A stretch of DNA of 14,920 nt from Patescibacteria group bacterium (GCA_030916575.1 JAUPWJ010000054.1:1-14920); one strand, 5' to 3'. Shown: positions 7,189-14,215, counted from the stretch's first letter. The notes: a model not told the origin generated them from the sequence alone. Made by a program: numbers and translations.

Positions 7189-8442
7189 ATGGTAAAAATA
7201 AAAAAAGTCACAGCTAAAGAAGTTTTTGACTCTCGGGGAATTCCAACGTTGTCAGTATCTTGTGAATTTTCAAGTGGAGTAGTAGGAGAAGCGAAAGTTC
7301 CTTCTGGAAAAAGTACAGGAAGTTTGGAAGCATTAGAGTTACGAGATAATGACACAGAAAGATATGAAGGCAAAGGAGTAAATAAAGCCATAGAAAATGT
7401 AAATACTGAAATAAATAATTTTCTTCAAGAAAAAGATTTTGAACAAAATGCTTTAGATGAAGCTTTGATAGGTTTGGACGGTACAGAAAATAAAAGTAGA
7501 TTGGGTGCCAATGCAATACTTGGTGTTTCCATGGCTTTTGCGCGAGCTTGTGCTAAAGAGTATAAAATGGAGCTCTATGAATATTTAGGAAGCTTGATAA
7601 ATAATACGAATTTTAAAATGCCAGATCCATTACTTAATGTCATCAATGGAGGTAAACATTCGGATAGTGGTTTAGATATTCAAGAATTTATGCTTGTGCC
7701 TACAGGCTTTGATTCTTTTTATAAAAAAATAGAAGCCTCCGGGTCTGTCATATCTAGTCTGCGACAAATTTTATTAGATAAAAAACATGAAGTTACACTA
7801 GGGGACGAAGGTGGCTTTGCTCCGAAACTTTCTTCAAATGAAGAGGCATTAGAGATTTTAGAACAAGCTATAAAAAATGCAGGTTATACAAATGAACAAA
7901 TAAAAATTGGTTTAGACGCAGCAGCTTCTTCTTTTTATGAAAATGGTTCTTATGTTTTAAAAGTATCTCTGGAAAATCAGAATAAAAATAATATAGAGAT
8001 GATAAATTGGTATGAAAATTTAGTGCAAAAATATCCAATTGTATTTATTGAAGATCCACTTTTTGAAAATGACTGGGAAGGCTTTAGTAAAATAACTGAA
8101 AAGCTTGGAGATAAGATAAAAATTGTCGGAGATGATTTGACGGTGACAAATGTAGGTAGAATACAACAAGCAATAGAGAAAAAAGCTATCAATGCAGTAC
8201 TTATAAAATTAAATCAAATTGGAACATTGTCTGAGACCATAAGGGCTATCAAACTCACCACAGAACAAGGCTGGATTCCTTTTATTTCGCATCGTTCAGG
8301 AGAGACTAATGATACCTTTATTGCAGACCTAGCCGTTGGGTTGTCTTGTCCATATATCAAAGCGGGCTCACTTACCAAAGAAGAGCGTATGTGTAAATAT
8401 AATCGTTTGATAGAAATTGAAAATATTATTAATAATAAGTGA
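7189..8442 (+). CDS. eno: Enolase
   Basis: 417 residues, full length for enolase (2-phosphoglycerate to phosphoenolpyruvate plus water). Visible active-site residues: His157 (NGGKHSDS), Glu166 (DIQEFM), Glu207 (GDEGG), metal ligands Asp243 (LDAAAS), Glu288 (IEDPL) and Asp315 (GDDL), the catalytic Lys340 (IKLNQIG), SHRSGET (367-373) and Lys391 (KAG). Two small departures from consensus are DSRGIPT for DSRGNPT and SGKSTG for SGASTG in the mobile loop near 39-44; neither removes a catalytic group. It starts 1 nt after the mutase-kinase fusion stop, so product and substrate enzymes are co-transcribed. Its TGA stop is part of the next promoter. Confidence 0.97.
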   Translation: MVKIKKVTAKEVFDSRGIPTLSVSCEFSSGVVGEAKVPSGKSTGSLEALELRDNDTERYEGKGVNKAIENVNTEINNFLQEKDFEQNALDEALIGLDGTENKSRLGANAILGVSMAFARACAKEYKMELYEYLGSLINNTNFKMPDPLLNVINGGKHSDSGLDIQEFMLVPTGFDSFYKKIEASGSVISSLRQILLDKKHEVTLGDEGGFAPKLSSNEEALEILEQAIKNAGYTNEQIKIGLDAAASSFYENGSYVLKVSLENQNKNNIEMINWYENLVQKYPIVFIEDPLFENDWEGFSKITEKLGDKIKIVGDDLTVTNVGRIQQAIEKKAINAVLIKLNQIGTLSETIRAIKLTTEQGWIPFISHRSGETNDTFIADLAVGLSCPYIKAGSLTKEERMCKYNRLIEIENIINNK

Positions 8443-8448
8443 TATAAT
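8440..8448 (+). promoter_or_regulatory. Extended -10 promoter overlapping the enolase stop codon
   Basis: TGA-TATAAT, in which the TGA is the enolase stop codon (8440-8442). It lies 35 nt before the ATG at 8484, giving a leader of about 28 nt. A second TAAAAT (8472-8477) ends 6 nt before the ATG and could give a leaderless form, but it lacks TGn. Confidence 0.7.
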
Positions 8449-8483
8449 ATAAATATATTATTTAATAGGGTTAAAATTTTAAT

Positions 8484-10232
8484 ATGACTATAATATTTGG
8501 AATTGTCTTTTTAATAATTATACTTTCAATAGCAAGTTCTCAAAATTCTAGAATTACTAGAATGGAGAAAATGTTACAAAACTTAACTATTGTCCAGAAT
8601 GTTCAAAGTCCACTTAATACTCAAGCATTAGAAAAAGCACCAGCTTCACCAATTCAAGATTTAATTACAGATAATCCAACATTAGAAATTCCTAAACATG
8701 TGGAAGAAGAAAATTCTGGAAAGTTGTTGGGTAAAATGGGTATCGGTGCGGTCTTCTTAGGTGTCGCATTTTTTATTAAATATGCTTTTGATAATAACTG
8801 GGTGGATGAAGCGGGAAGAATTATGATAGGTGTAATAGTTGGAATGATTTTATTTGGTATTGGTCAGTATTTAAGGAAAGAATATGAGAATTTTTCCGAA
8901 GTTCTTATGGGTGGAGGTATAGCCGTACTTTATTTTTCTATTTTTGCTGCACACTCTTTTTATTCTTTAATTGATCCATTCACTACTTCAATTTTCTTAT
9001 TTTTGATTACTCTTTTCTCAATTTTAATTGGTATTGTAAACAAAGACGAAACACTTTCAATCATAGGAACAATAGGAGGATTTGTGACTCCATTTTTAGT
9101 AGGAACACAAATAGACAATATGATAGAAATATTTAGTTATGTGACATTACTTAATTTAGGGGTCTTAGTTATTTCTTTTTTGAAAAAGTGGCCCAATCTA
9201 GTAGCAGTAGCATTAGTGGGTACTATTCTTAATTTTATAGTTTGGGCTGTAAGATTTTATGAAACGGAGTCTTTAATGCCCGTAATTTTCTTCCTAAGTA
9301 TTTCGTTCTTAGTATTTTTGATTGCAAGTATTTATAAAATTACTGATTCAAAAGATAAGGCAGGGGAAGGCGAGTATTTTATATTAGCGGGAAGTGCCAT
9401 ATTTTTCATGATAGCTAGTTTTGTCTTCTTATATAAAGACCACCCATCTATGCTAGCCTTGATTTATCTTATAGTAGGGTTGATTCACCTTTTTGCTTCT
9501 TATTTAGTAAATAAAAACAATCCTAATGATTACACTTTAAATGTTTTCTTGCCCGTAATTTCTGTAGTATTTATCTCTATTGCCATACCTATTCAATTTT
9601 CAGGTTTGACTGTAGCTGTCTTGTGGTTCATTGAATCTTGTTTACTTTATATTGTGGCTTCACTTATTAGTAATAGAGGTTTTCAAATAATGGGTGTAGT
9701 GGTATATGCTTGTGCATTTTTTAACTTCTTCTTTTTTAATGAATTTTTTCAAAAAAGAAGTACAGAATTTGTAGCAATAATGAATCCAGAGTTTATGACT
9801 TTAGTATTAGGAATTTTTGCTGCTTATTTTATTTCTTGGATATATCAAAAATTTGGAAGTTTAACTTTAGAAATTCAAAAACAAGGAATATCCGTATTCG
9901 TAATTATCGCCAACATTTTAACTTTATATGCCATAAGTTCACAGATTGTTTACTCTCACCCATCTGATTCTAATATTGCAAATACATATATGTCAGTTTT
10001 TTGGGCACTTTATGCAGCTGTACTTATAGGTATTGGTTTTGCTGGAAGGATTTCATTGTTGCGAAAAATGGGTATTGCACTATTTATAGTTACTGCCATA
10101 AAAGTTGTATTTGATGTTTGGAATTTAGGACAAGTCTACAGAATAGTATCTTTCATTGTTTTTGGAGTTGTCGCATTAATTGCATCTTTTGCTTATGCAA
10201 AATATAAAGATAGGTTGAAAGAAATTATATAA
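8484..10232 (+). CDS. DUF2339 polytopic membrane protein
   Basis: 582 residues. The N-terminus has a membrane segment (about 2-18), then a polar linker (about 20-78) and many hydrophobic helices to the end. The stretch GKLLGKMGIGAVFLGVAFFIKYAFDNNW, with GRIMIGVIVG, the MGGGIAVLYFSIFAAH element and IGGFVTPFLVG further on, is the diagnostic start of DUF2339. The family is widespread and of unknown function. The gene opens a tight group with three downstream genes (gaps of 4, 1 and 2 nt), two of which also encode membrane proteins. Confidence 0.88.
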   Translation: MTIIFGIVFLIIILSIASSQNSRITRMEKMLQNLTIVQNVQSPLNTQALEKAPASPIQDLITDNPTLEIPKHVEEENSGKLLGKMGIGAVFLGVAFFIKYAFDNNWVDEAGRIMIGVIVGMILFGIGQYLRKEYENFSEVLMGGGIAVLYFSIFAAHSFYSLIDPFTTSIFLFLITLFSILIGIVNKDETLSIIGTIGGFVTPFLVGTQIDNMIEIFSYVTLLNLGVLVISFLKKWPNLVAVALVGTILNFIVWAVRFYETESLMPVIFFLSISFLVFLIASIYKITDSKDKAGEGEYFILAGSAIFFMIASFVFLYKDHPSMLALIYLIVGLIHLFASYLVNKNNPNDYTLNVFLPVISVVFISIAIPIQFSGLTVAVLWFIESCLLYIVASLISNRGFQIMGVVVYACAFFNFFFFNEFFQKRSTEFVAIMNPEFMTLVLGIFAAYFISWIYQKFGSLTLEIQKQGISVFVIIANILTLYAISSQIVYSHPSDSNIANTYMSVFWALYAAVLIGIGFAGRISLLRKMGIALFIVTAIKVVFDVWNLGQVYRIVSFIVFGVVALIASFAYAKYKDRLKEII

Positions 10233-10236
10233 ATAT

Positions 10237-10632
10237 ATGAATGCATATAATTGGTATTCCACTTTAATAAAACCTAGTTGGGCACCACCGAGTTTTCTTT
10301 TTGGCCCAGTTTGGACTTTTCTTTATGTTTTGATTTTTATTTCTTTTGGTAAGGTTTTTATGATGTTTTATCAGAAACAAATTCCTTTTATTGTTGTATT
10401 GCCTTTTATTTTAAATTTAATTTTTAATTTTTCTTTTACTTATTTCCAATTTGGGTTGAAAAATAATTTATTAGCTAGTATAGACATATTACTTATCTTA
10501 AGTACATTAATTTGGGCTATGATAGTAATATTCCCATTTGCTCGATGGATAACTTATATTCAAATACCATATCTACTTTGGGTGTCTTTCGCTACAGTTT
10601 TACAATTAACTATTACTTATTTAAATAAATAA
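10237..10632 (+). CDS. TspO/MBR family membrane protein
   Basis: 131 residues with about five hydrophobic segments. The N-terminal signature WYSTLIKPSWAPPSFLFGPVW (residues 6-26) and Thr-x-Leu-Tyr, with the C-terminal PYLLWVSFATVLQLTI, are hallmarks of TspO/MBR (tryptophan-rich sensory protein / translocator protein). Family members bind tetrapyrroles and other hydrophobic ligands; their role in an organism with such reduced metabolism is unclear. One typical Trp position in the third helix (NLxWxxxFF) reads Asn-Phe-Ser-Phe here, so some ligand-site aromatics may be changed. It starts 4 nt after the DUF2339 stop. Confidence 0.92.
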   Translation: MNAYNWYSTLIKPSWAPPSFLFGPVWTFLYVLIFISFGKVFMMFYQKQIPFIVVLPFILNLIFNFSFTYFQFGLKNNLLASIDILLILSTLIWAMIVIFPFARWITYIQIPYLLWVSFATVLQLTITYLNK

Positions 10633-10633
10633 T

Positions 10634-11077
10634 ATGAACTTAGACTTAATTGGACTTTTTGTAATGCTTGCTGGTTTTGTCATAGGCCTAGGCGCAGTTA
10701 CGGTGATAGACTTGCATGGTTTCTTAGGAAGAAAATCAAGTTATTGGACCGAAGCTACTACGCGCACACATAAAGTCACTAAGCCTCTTATTTGGCTTGG
10801 AATGTTTCTAGTTATTATCGGGGGATTTATTTTTTATAGAAATTATGGAATTGAAAAAGTGACTTTAATTCACCTAATGTCTGTATGTGTCATGATAATA
10901 AATGGAATTTTTCTTTCATTTTCTGTTAGCCCGTTTCTTCTACAAAGAGAAAAGGAAAGTAGGTCAGGTGAACTTTTACCAAAATCTTGGCAAAACAAAA
11001 TAACAATTTCTTTTATAATTTCTTTTATTCTTTGGTGGGGCAATCTCTTTCTTTTAGTATCTTATTTGATTAAGTAA
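10634..11077 (+). CDS. Four-helix conserved membrane protein of unknown function
   Basis: 147 residues with four hydrophobic segments (about 4-24, 51-67, 78-98 and 126-146). The loop after helix 1 contains DLHGFLGRKSSYWTEATTRTHK, which carries several His, Arg and Trp residues close to the membrane face and looks like a conserved site. I do not recognise a characterised family. It starts 1 nt after the TspO gene and is probably translated with it. Confidence 0.78.
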   Translation: MNLDLIGLFVMLAGFVIGLGAVTVIDLHGFLGRKSSYWTEATTRTHKVTKPLIWLGMFLVIIGGFIFYRNYGIEKVTLIHLMSVCVMIINGIFLSFSVSPFLLQREKESRSGELLPKSWQNKITISFIISFILWWGNLFLLVSYLIK

Positions 11078-11079
11078 TT

Positions 11080-11592
11080 ATGAAAAAGAAGATTGTAATA
11101 GGACATAATAGTATGGATGGAAAGTATAAATATGAACTCTCCTCTCCTATGGGTAAGAATTTCCATTCAGATTTCAAACCTGATTTAACACCACAAGAAA
11201 TGCTCGAGCTTGGAGTATTTGGTGGAGTGTATTTTTCTGATAAGCCAAAAGAATATCCAAAATCTTGGTTTACCCAAGCTAAAACTTCGCCTGATCACAA
11301 GCAACACAAAGAATTAAATTATTTTGGAGTGAATGCTAGTCAGCCTTTATCTGTGTGGCAGAAAAAGGGATGGATAAATAAGAATGACCCTCGGGGATGG
11401 TTTGAATGGTATTGTCGGTATTATATGGGCAGGAGACTAGGTGATGAAGATGATAGACAAATAAAGCGCTGGAAGGCTATCCGGAGACATGTAGGAGGGC
11501 TTGTAAAAAATTGTAGAAAAGGAGATATATTTTGTAGACCCAAACAAAGACAAGCACTACTCCACTGGGCATATGACAGTAGGAAATTGTGA
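11080..11592 (+). CDS. Conserved soluble protein, GWFEWYCRYYMGRR / RQALLHWAYDSRK family, function unknown
   Basis: 170 residues, soluble, with strongly motif-like stretches: LTPQEMLELGVFGG (36-49), a SWF element (62-64), LNYFGVNASQPLSVWQKKGW (79-98), DPRGWFEWYCRYYMGRR (103-119), then RQIKRWKAIRRH and CRPKQRQALLHWAYDSRK at the end. The many Trp, Arg and Tyr residues and the basic C-terminal half suggest binding to nucleic acid or a phosphorylated ligand, but no catalytic motif is recognised. I recall similar conserved hypothetical proteins in diverse bacteria and fungi; this needs a database check. It is the last gene of the group and lies 2 nt after the four-helix membrane protein. Its TGA stop belongs to the next promoter. 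Confidence 0.8.
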   Translation: MKKKIVIGHNSMDGKYKYELSSPMGKNFHSDFKPDLTPQEMLELGVFGGVYFSDKPKEYPKSWFTQAKTSPDHKQHKELNYFGVNASQPLSVWQKKGWINKNDPRGWFEWYCRYYMGRRLGDEDDRQIKRWKAIRRHVGGLVKNCRKGDIFCRPKQRQALLHWAYDSRKL

Positions 11593-11598
11593 TATAAT
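11590..11598 (+). promoter_or_regulatory. Extended -10 promoter overlapping the upstream stop codon
   Basis: TGA-TATAAT, with the TGA being the stop codon of the preceding gene, as at the enolase end. The start codon is 66 nt further on, so this unit has the longest predicted leader in the window (about 60 nt). Confidence 0.75.
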
Positions 11599-11611
11599 AT
11601 ATTTAAGCTTT

Positions 11612-11634
11612 TAAAGAATTCAGTCAATTCTTTA
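11612..11634 (+). promoter_or_regulatory. Hairpin in the leader of the Asp-repeat protein gene
   Basis: A perfect 9-bp inverted repeat (TAAAGAATT, loop CAGTC, AATTCTTTA) starting about 7 nt after the predicted transcription start. It is AT-rich and not followed by a T-run, so it is more likely a 5' UTR stem (stability or regulation) than a terminator. Confidence 0.5.
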
Positions 11635-11664
11635 GCTATTTATTAATAATTTATAAATCAAATT

Positions 11665-12492
11665 ATGAAAAAATATTTAATGTTAGGTTTTTTCGCAATT
11701 GCTCTTTTGGTTTTCGGAGCAGTTGGAGTTAAAACATTCGCAGAATCTATCAACTCTGGTTCTGGTTCATTTTCATCTAAAGACGCAAGTCCAATGATGG
11801 TAAATATTGGACCTAAGGGTAATGTGCTTATGAGAGGTATCGTAGTTGGAGCTCCAAGCACTGATTCAATTAAAGTAAAAAGTTGGGGAGGTAGTTGGGA
11901 AGTAAAAATATCTGCAACTACAAAATTGATGAGTGTGGGTGCTGTGATTGCTGACTTTCAAGATGGAGATTTTGTGGGAGTATTGGGAACAATTTCCACA
12001 GATGGAAGTTTTGTGATTAATGCAAATATAGTGCGTGAGTGGAGACAAAAAGGAGTGCAAGCAAGTTTAGACTTTGATCACGACGGTATTTTAGATGTTG
12101 AAGATGCTGATGATGACAATGATGGTATTTTAGATGTAAATGAGCTTGGAAAGTCAAAAGATCATGATAATGATGGTATCCCTGATATCACCGATACAGA
12201 TGATGACGGAGATGGTATCTTAGATGTGAATGATGACCATGATGATGATTTTGATAATGACGGTATCAGAGATACACGTGATCATGATGATGACGATGAT
12301 GGTCTAGATGATAAAAATGATTCAAAACCTCATGATTCTGATAATGATGGAAAAGATAATGACGATGATATGGATGATGATAATGATGGAAAGGATGATG
12401 ATAAAGATAGTGATGATGACAACGATGGTGAAGATGATGAAGAAGAGGATGATGATAGTGATGATGACGATAATAGTGGAAGTGGAAATTAA
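11665..12492 (+). CDS. Secreted protein with DUF5666-like domain and thrombospondin type 3-like Asp repeats
   Basis: 275 residues. A signal peptide (about 1-27) has a basic start, hydrophobic core and Thr-Phe-Ala cleavage site before Glu28. Residues about 50-125 (VLMRGIVVG ... TKLMSVG...IADFQDGDFVGVLG) resemble the small beta-barrel DUF5666 domain. Residues 136-275 contain nine DxDxDG calcium-binding loops (136, 149, 166, 179, 195, 208, 224, 237, 250) of the thrombospondin type 3/DxDxDG type, ending in a nearly pure Asp/Glu/Ser tail. The repeat part is likely disordered without Ca2+ and rigid with it, on the cell surface. No LPxTG motif or C-terminal helix is visible, so it may be released. 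The GAT/GAC-rich DNA also opens long spurious frames. Confidence 0.88.
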   Translation: MKKYLMLGFFAIALLVFGAVGVKTFAESINSGSGSFSSKDASPMMVNIGPKGNVLMRGIVVGAPSTDSIKVKSWGGSWEVKISATTKLMSVGAVIADFQDGDFVGVLGTISTDGSFVINANIVREWRQKGVQASLDFDHDGILDVEDADDDNDGILDVNELGKSKDHDNDGIPDITDTDDDGDGILDVNDDHDDDFDNDGIRDTRDHDDDDDGLDDKNDSKPHDSDNDGKDNDDDMDDDNDGKDDDKDSDDDNDGEDDEEEDDDSDDDDNSGSGN

Positions 12493-12503
12493 TAAAATAA
12501 TTT

Positions 12504-12539
12504 ATAGAAAGACCATCAGCAATGATGGTCTTTCTATTT
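12504..12539 (+). terminator. Hairpin terminator after the Asp-repeat gene
   Basis: A perfect 15-bp stem (ATAGAAAGACCATCA and its complement) with a GCAA (GNRA) tetraloop. The T-run after it is short (TTT, 12537-12539), so termination may be partial. It ends close to the promoter of the ABC-F gene. Confidence 0.8.
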
Positions 12540-12542
12540 GGG

Positions 12543-12548
12543 TAAAAT
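12543..12548 (+). promoter_or_regulatory. Probable -10 box of the ABC-F gene
   Basis: TAAAAT preceded by TGGG, so the TG is one base further away than in the extended -10 boxes elsewhere in the window. It ends 20 nt before the ATG, giving a leader of about 13 nt. Confidence 0.5.
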
Positions 12549-12568
12549 TAATGTAAAGTAAATATTCA

Positions 12569-14047
12569 ATGGCGAAAAACGAAACCATACTTCGATTTGA
12601 GAAAGTATCATTTGAATACGGACACAATAAACCCATCTTAGATGAGGTTTCTTTTCCTGTCAGACGCGGAAGTAAAATCACAATCATGGGTCAAAACGGT
12701 GCTGGAAAAAGTACTATCTTTGGACTTATAACTGGGGCTTTGCAAGCTGAGTCAGGCACCGTAGTCACTGATAATAAATTAAACATTGCAATATCTAGGC
12801 AAGTAATTCCGAGGGGTGATTTAGATTTAACTGTAAGAGAATTTTTCCAGAAATGTTTTACTGAGAAGATTTACGATATTGACCCCAGGATTGATGATGT
12901 ATTGGAAGTGGTTAATTTAAAAGGTCATGAAAAAGTACATGATAGAATTTTAAGAACTTTTTCTGGCGGTCAACAAGCACGTATATTGCTTGCCTCAGCT
13001 TTAATTCAAGACCCAGACTTACTTTTACTTGATGAGCCGACAAATAATTTAGACCATGCAGGAATTTTACACTTAACTGAATTTTTAAAAAATTATCAAA
13101 AAACAGTTATGGTAATTTCCCACGATGCGGATTTCTTGAATGCTTTTTCTGATGGGGTTTTATATTTAGATATACATACTTTGAAAGTAGAGCAATACAC
13201 AGGAAACTATAAAAATGTATTAAAAGACATTACAGCTCGAGTAGAAAGAGAAAATATGAAAAATGCTCAGCTAGCTAAAGAAATTCAAGCTAAGAAAGAT
13301 CAGGCTAATGTTTTCGCTCATAAGGGTGGAGGACTTCGGCTTGTTGCACGCCGTATGCGTGAGAAAGCAGAAGAGCTGGAAGATGAGATGGTGGATGTGC
13401 GCAAAGAAGATAAAACTATTCGTTCTTTCGTCATTCCATGCCAAGAAGATTTACAAGGAGAAGTTGTGCATATAAAATCTTTATCTATAGTAAGTCCAAA
13501 AACTCATAAAATAGTAGAACGTAAAGCAGAAATATCTTTAAAGAAAAAAATGCATTTATTACTCGCAGGTCCAAATGGAATTGGTAAAAGCACATTACTT
13601 GAGTCACTAGCTAAAGGCACTGCAAAGGGTGCAAAAATAACAGAAGGCATACGAGTGGGATATTATAGACAAGATTTTTCTACACTAAACTTTGAAGATA
13701 CTGTTTTGCAATCATTACGAAAAGTTTTACTAGAGATTACAGGGAAAATTGATGAAGAATATTTGCGCTCTGTAGCTGCAAGTTTCCTTATCACAGCTGA
13801 CGTTATTAATACAAAAATAGGGGATTTATCTGAAGGTCAAAAAGGATTAGTAGCATTTGCTAGATTGGTATTAGAGCGTCCAGGACTTCTGATACTAGAT
13901 GAGCCGACTAACCATATAAACTTCCGTCATCTTCCAGTCATCGCCTCTGCTCTTGATAAATATGAAGGAGCGATGATACTAGTCTCCCACGTACCAGTAT
14001 TCGTAGCTCAAATACGAATTGATGAAAAATTAGACTTAGACAAATAA
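12569..14047 (+). CDS. ABC-F family ATPase
   Basis: 492 residues with two nucleotide-binding domains in one chain and no membrane segments, as in ABC-F proteins that act on the ribosome. NBD1: Walker A GQNGAGKST (41-49), signature FSGGQ (131-135), Walker B LLLLDEPTNNLD (151-162), His185. The linker (about 208-290) is basic and helical, with RLVARRMREKAEELE, comparable to the P-site tRNA interaction region. NBD2: Walker A GPNGIGKST (334-342), signature LSEGQ (420-424), Walker B LLILDEPTNH (440-449), His474. Both Walker B Glu residues are kept. In NBD2 the usual Leu-Asp after TNH is Ile-Asn, and the signature has Glu for Gly. A role in translation (stalled ribosome rescue or elongation tuning) is the family expectation; the specific subfamily is not resolved. 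Confidence 0.9.
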   Translation: MAKNETILRFEKVSFEYGHNKPILDEVSFPVRRGSKITIMGQNGAGKSTIFGLITGALQAESGTVVTDNKLNIAISRQVIPRGDLDLTVREFFQKCFTEKIYDIDPRIDDVLEVVNLKGHEKVHDRILRTFSGGQQARILLASALIQDPDLLLLDEPTNNLDHAGILHLTEFLKNYQKTVMVISHDADFLNAFSDGVLYLDIHTLKVEQYTGNYKNVLKDITARVERENMKNAQLAKEIQAKKDQANVFAHKGGGLRLVARRMREKAEELEDEMVDVRKEDKTIRSFVIPCQEDLQGEVVHIKSLSIVSPKTHKIVERKAEISLKKKMHLLLAGPNGIGKSTLLESLAKGTAKGAKITEGIRVGYYRQDFSTLNFEDTVLQSLRKVLLEITGKIDEEYLRSVAASFLITADVINTKIGDLSEGQKGLVAFARLVLERPGLLILDEPTNHINFRHLPVIASALDKYEGAMILVSHVPVFVAQIRIDEKLDLDK

Positions 14048-14070
14048 GCTTGTTTATGCCCCTTACTTAT

Positions 14071-14079
14071 TGCTATAAT
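14071..14079 (+). promoter_or_regulatory. Extended -10 promoter of the 19-residue peptide gene
   Basis: TGC-TATAAT ending 6 nt before the ATG at 14086, which predicts a leaderless mRNA. It lies in the 38-nt gap after the ABC-F stop. Confidence 0.75.
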
Positions 14080-14085
14080 ATTTCT

Positions 14086-14145
14086 ATGGCGAAAGGAAAT
14101 AATAGTCAAAGAAAAGAAACCAAGAAACCTAAGAAGAAGAAATAG
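14086..14145 (+). CDS. 19-residue Lys-rich micro-protein
   Basis: The frame encodes MAKGNNSQRKETKKPKKKK and a TAG stop; eight Lys and one Arg against one Glu. Support for it being a gene is its own consensus promoter at the spacing seen for other genes here, a terminator shortly downstream, and resemblance to short MAKG...(K/R)E.KKPKK proteins that I recall as small hypotheticals in other bacteria. The composition suggests binding to RNA, ribosome or another polyanion. Function unknown. Confidence 0.65.
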   Translation: MAKGNNSQRKETKKPKKKK

Positions 14146-14166
14146 TCTTTTTACGTTTTATTTATC

Positions 14167-14192
14167 ACCAATTTTACAATAATTGGTTTTTT
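14167..14192 (+). terminator. Intrinsic terminator after the micro-protein gene
   Basis: A 7-bp stem (ACCAATT, loop TTACAAT, AATTGGT) leading into six T residues (14187-14192). The stem is AT-rich and thus weak, but the position fits the end of the micro-protein transcript. Confidence 0.7.
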
Positions 14193-14200
14193 GTGTTTTG

Positions 14201-14209
14201 TGATAGAAT
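14201..14209 (+). promoter_or_regulatory. Extended -10 promoter of the META-domain gene
   Basis: TGA-TAGAAT ending 6 nt before the ATG at 14216. A TTGGTT at 14183-14188 in the terminator arm is a poor -35 candidate (15-nt spacer). A leaderless transcript is predicted. Confidence 0.65.
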
Positions 14210-14215
14210 ATAAAT

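Noticed and set aside
12229..12480. GAT microsatellite as a non-coding tandem repeat
   Set aside because: The frame is intact and encodes regularly spaced DxDxDG loops, so it is explained by the protein.
12308..12556. 82-codon frame rich in Met and Ile overlapping the Asp-repeat gene
   Set aside because: It is the shifted reading of GAT/GAC repeats and runs through the terminator; a low-complexity artefact.
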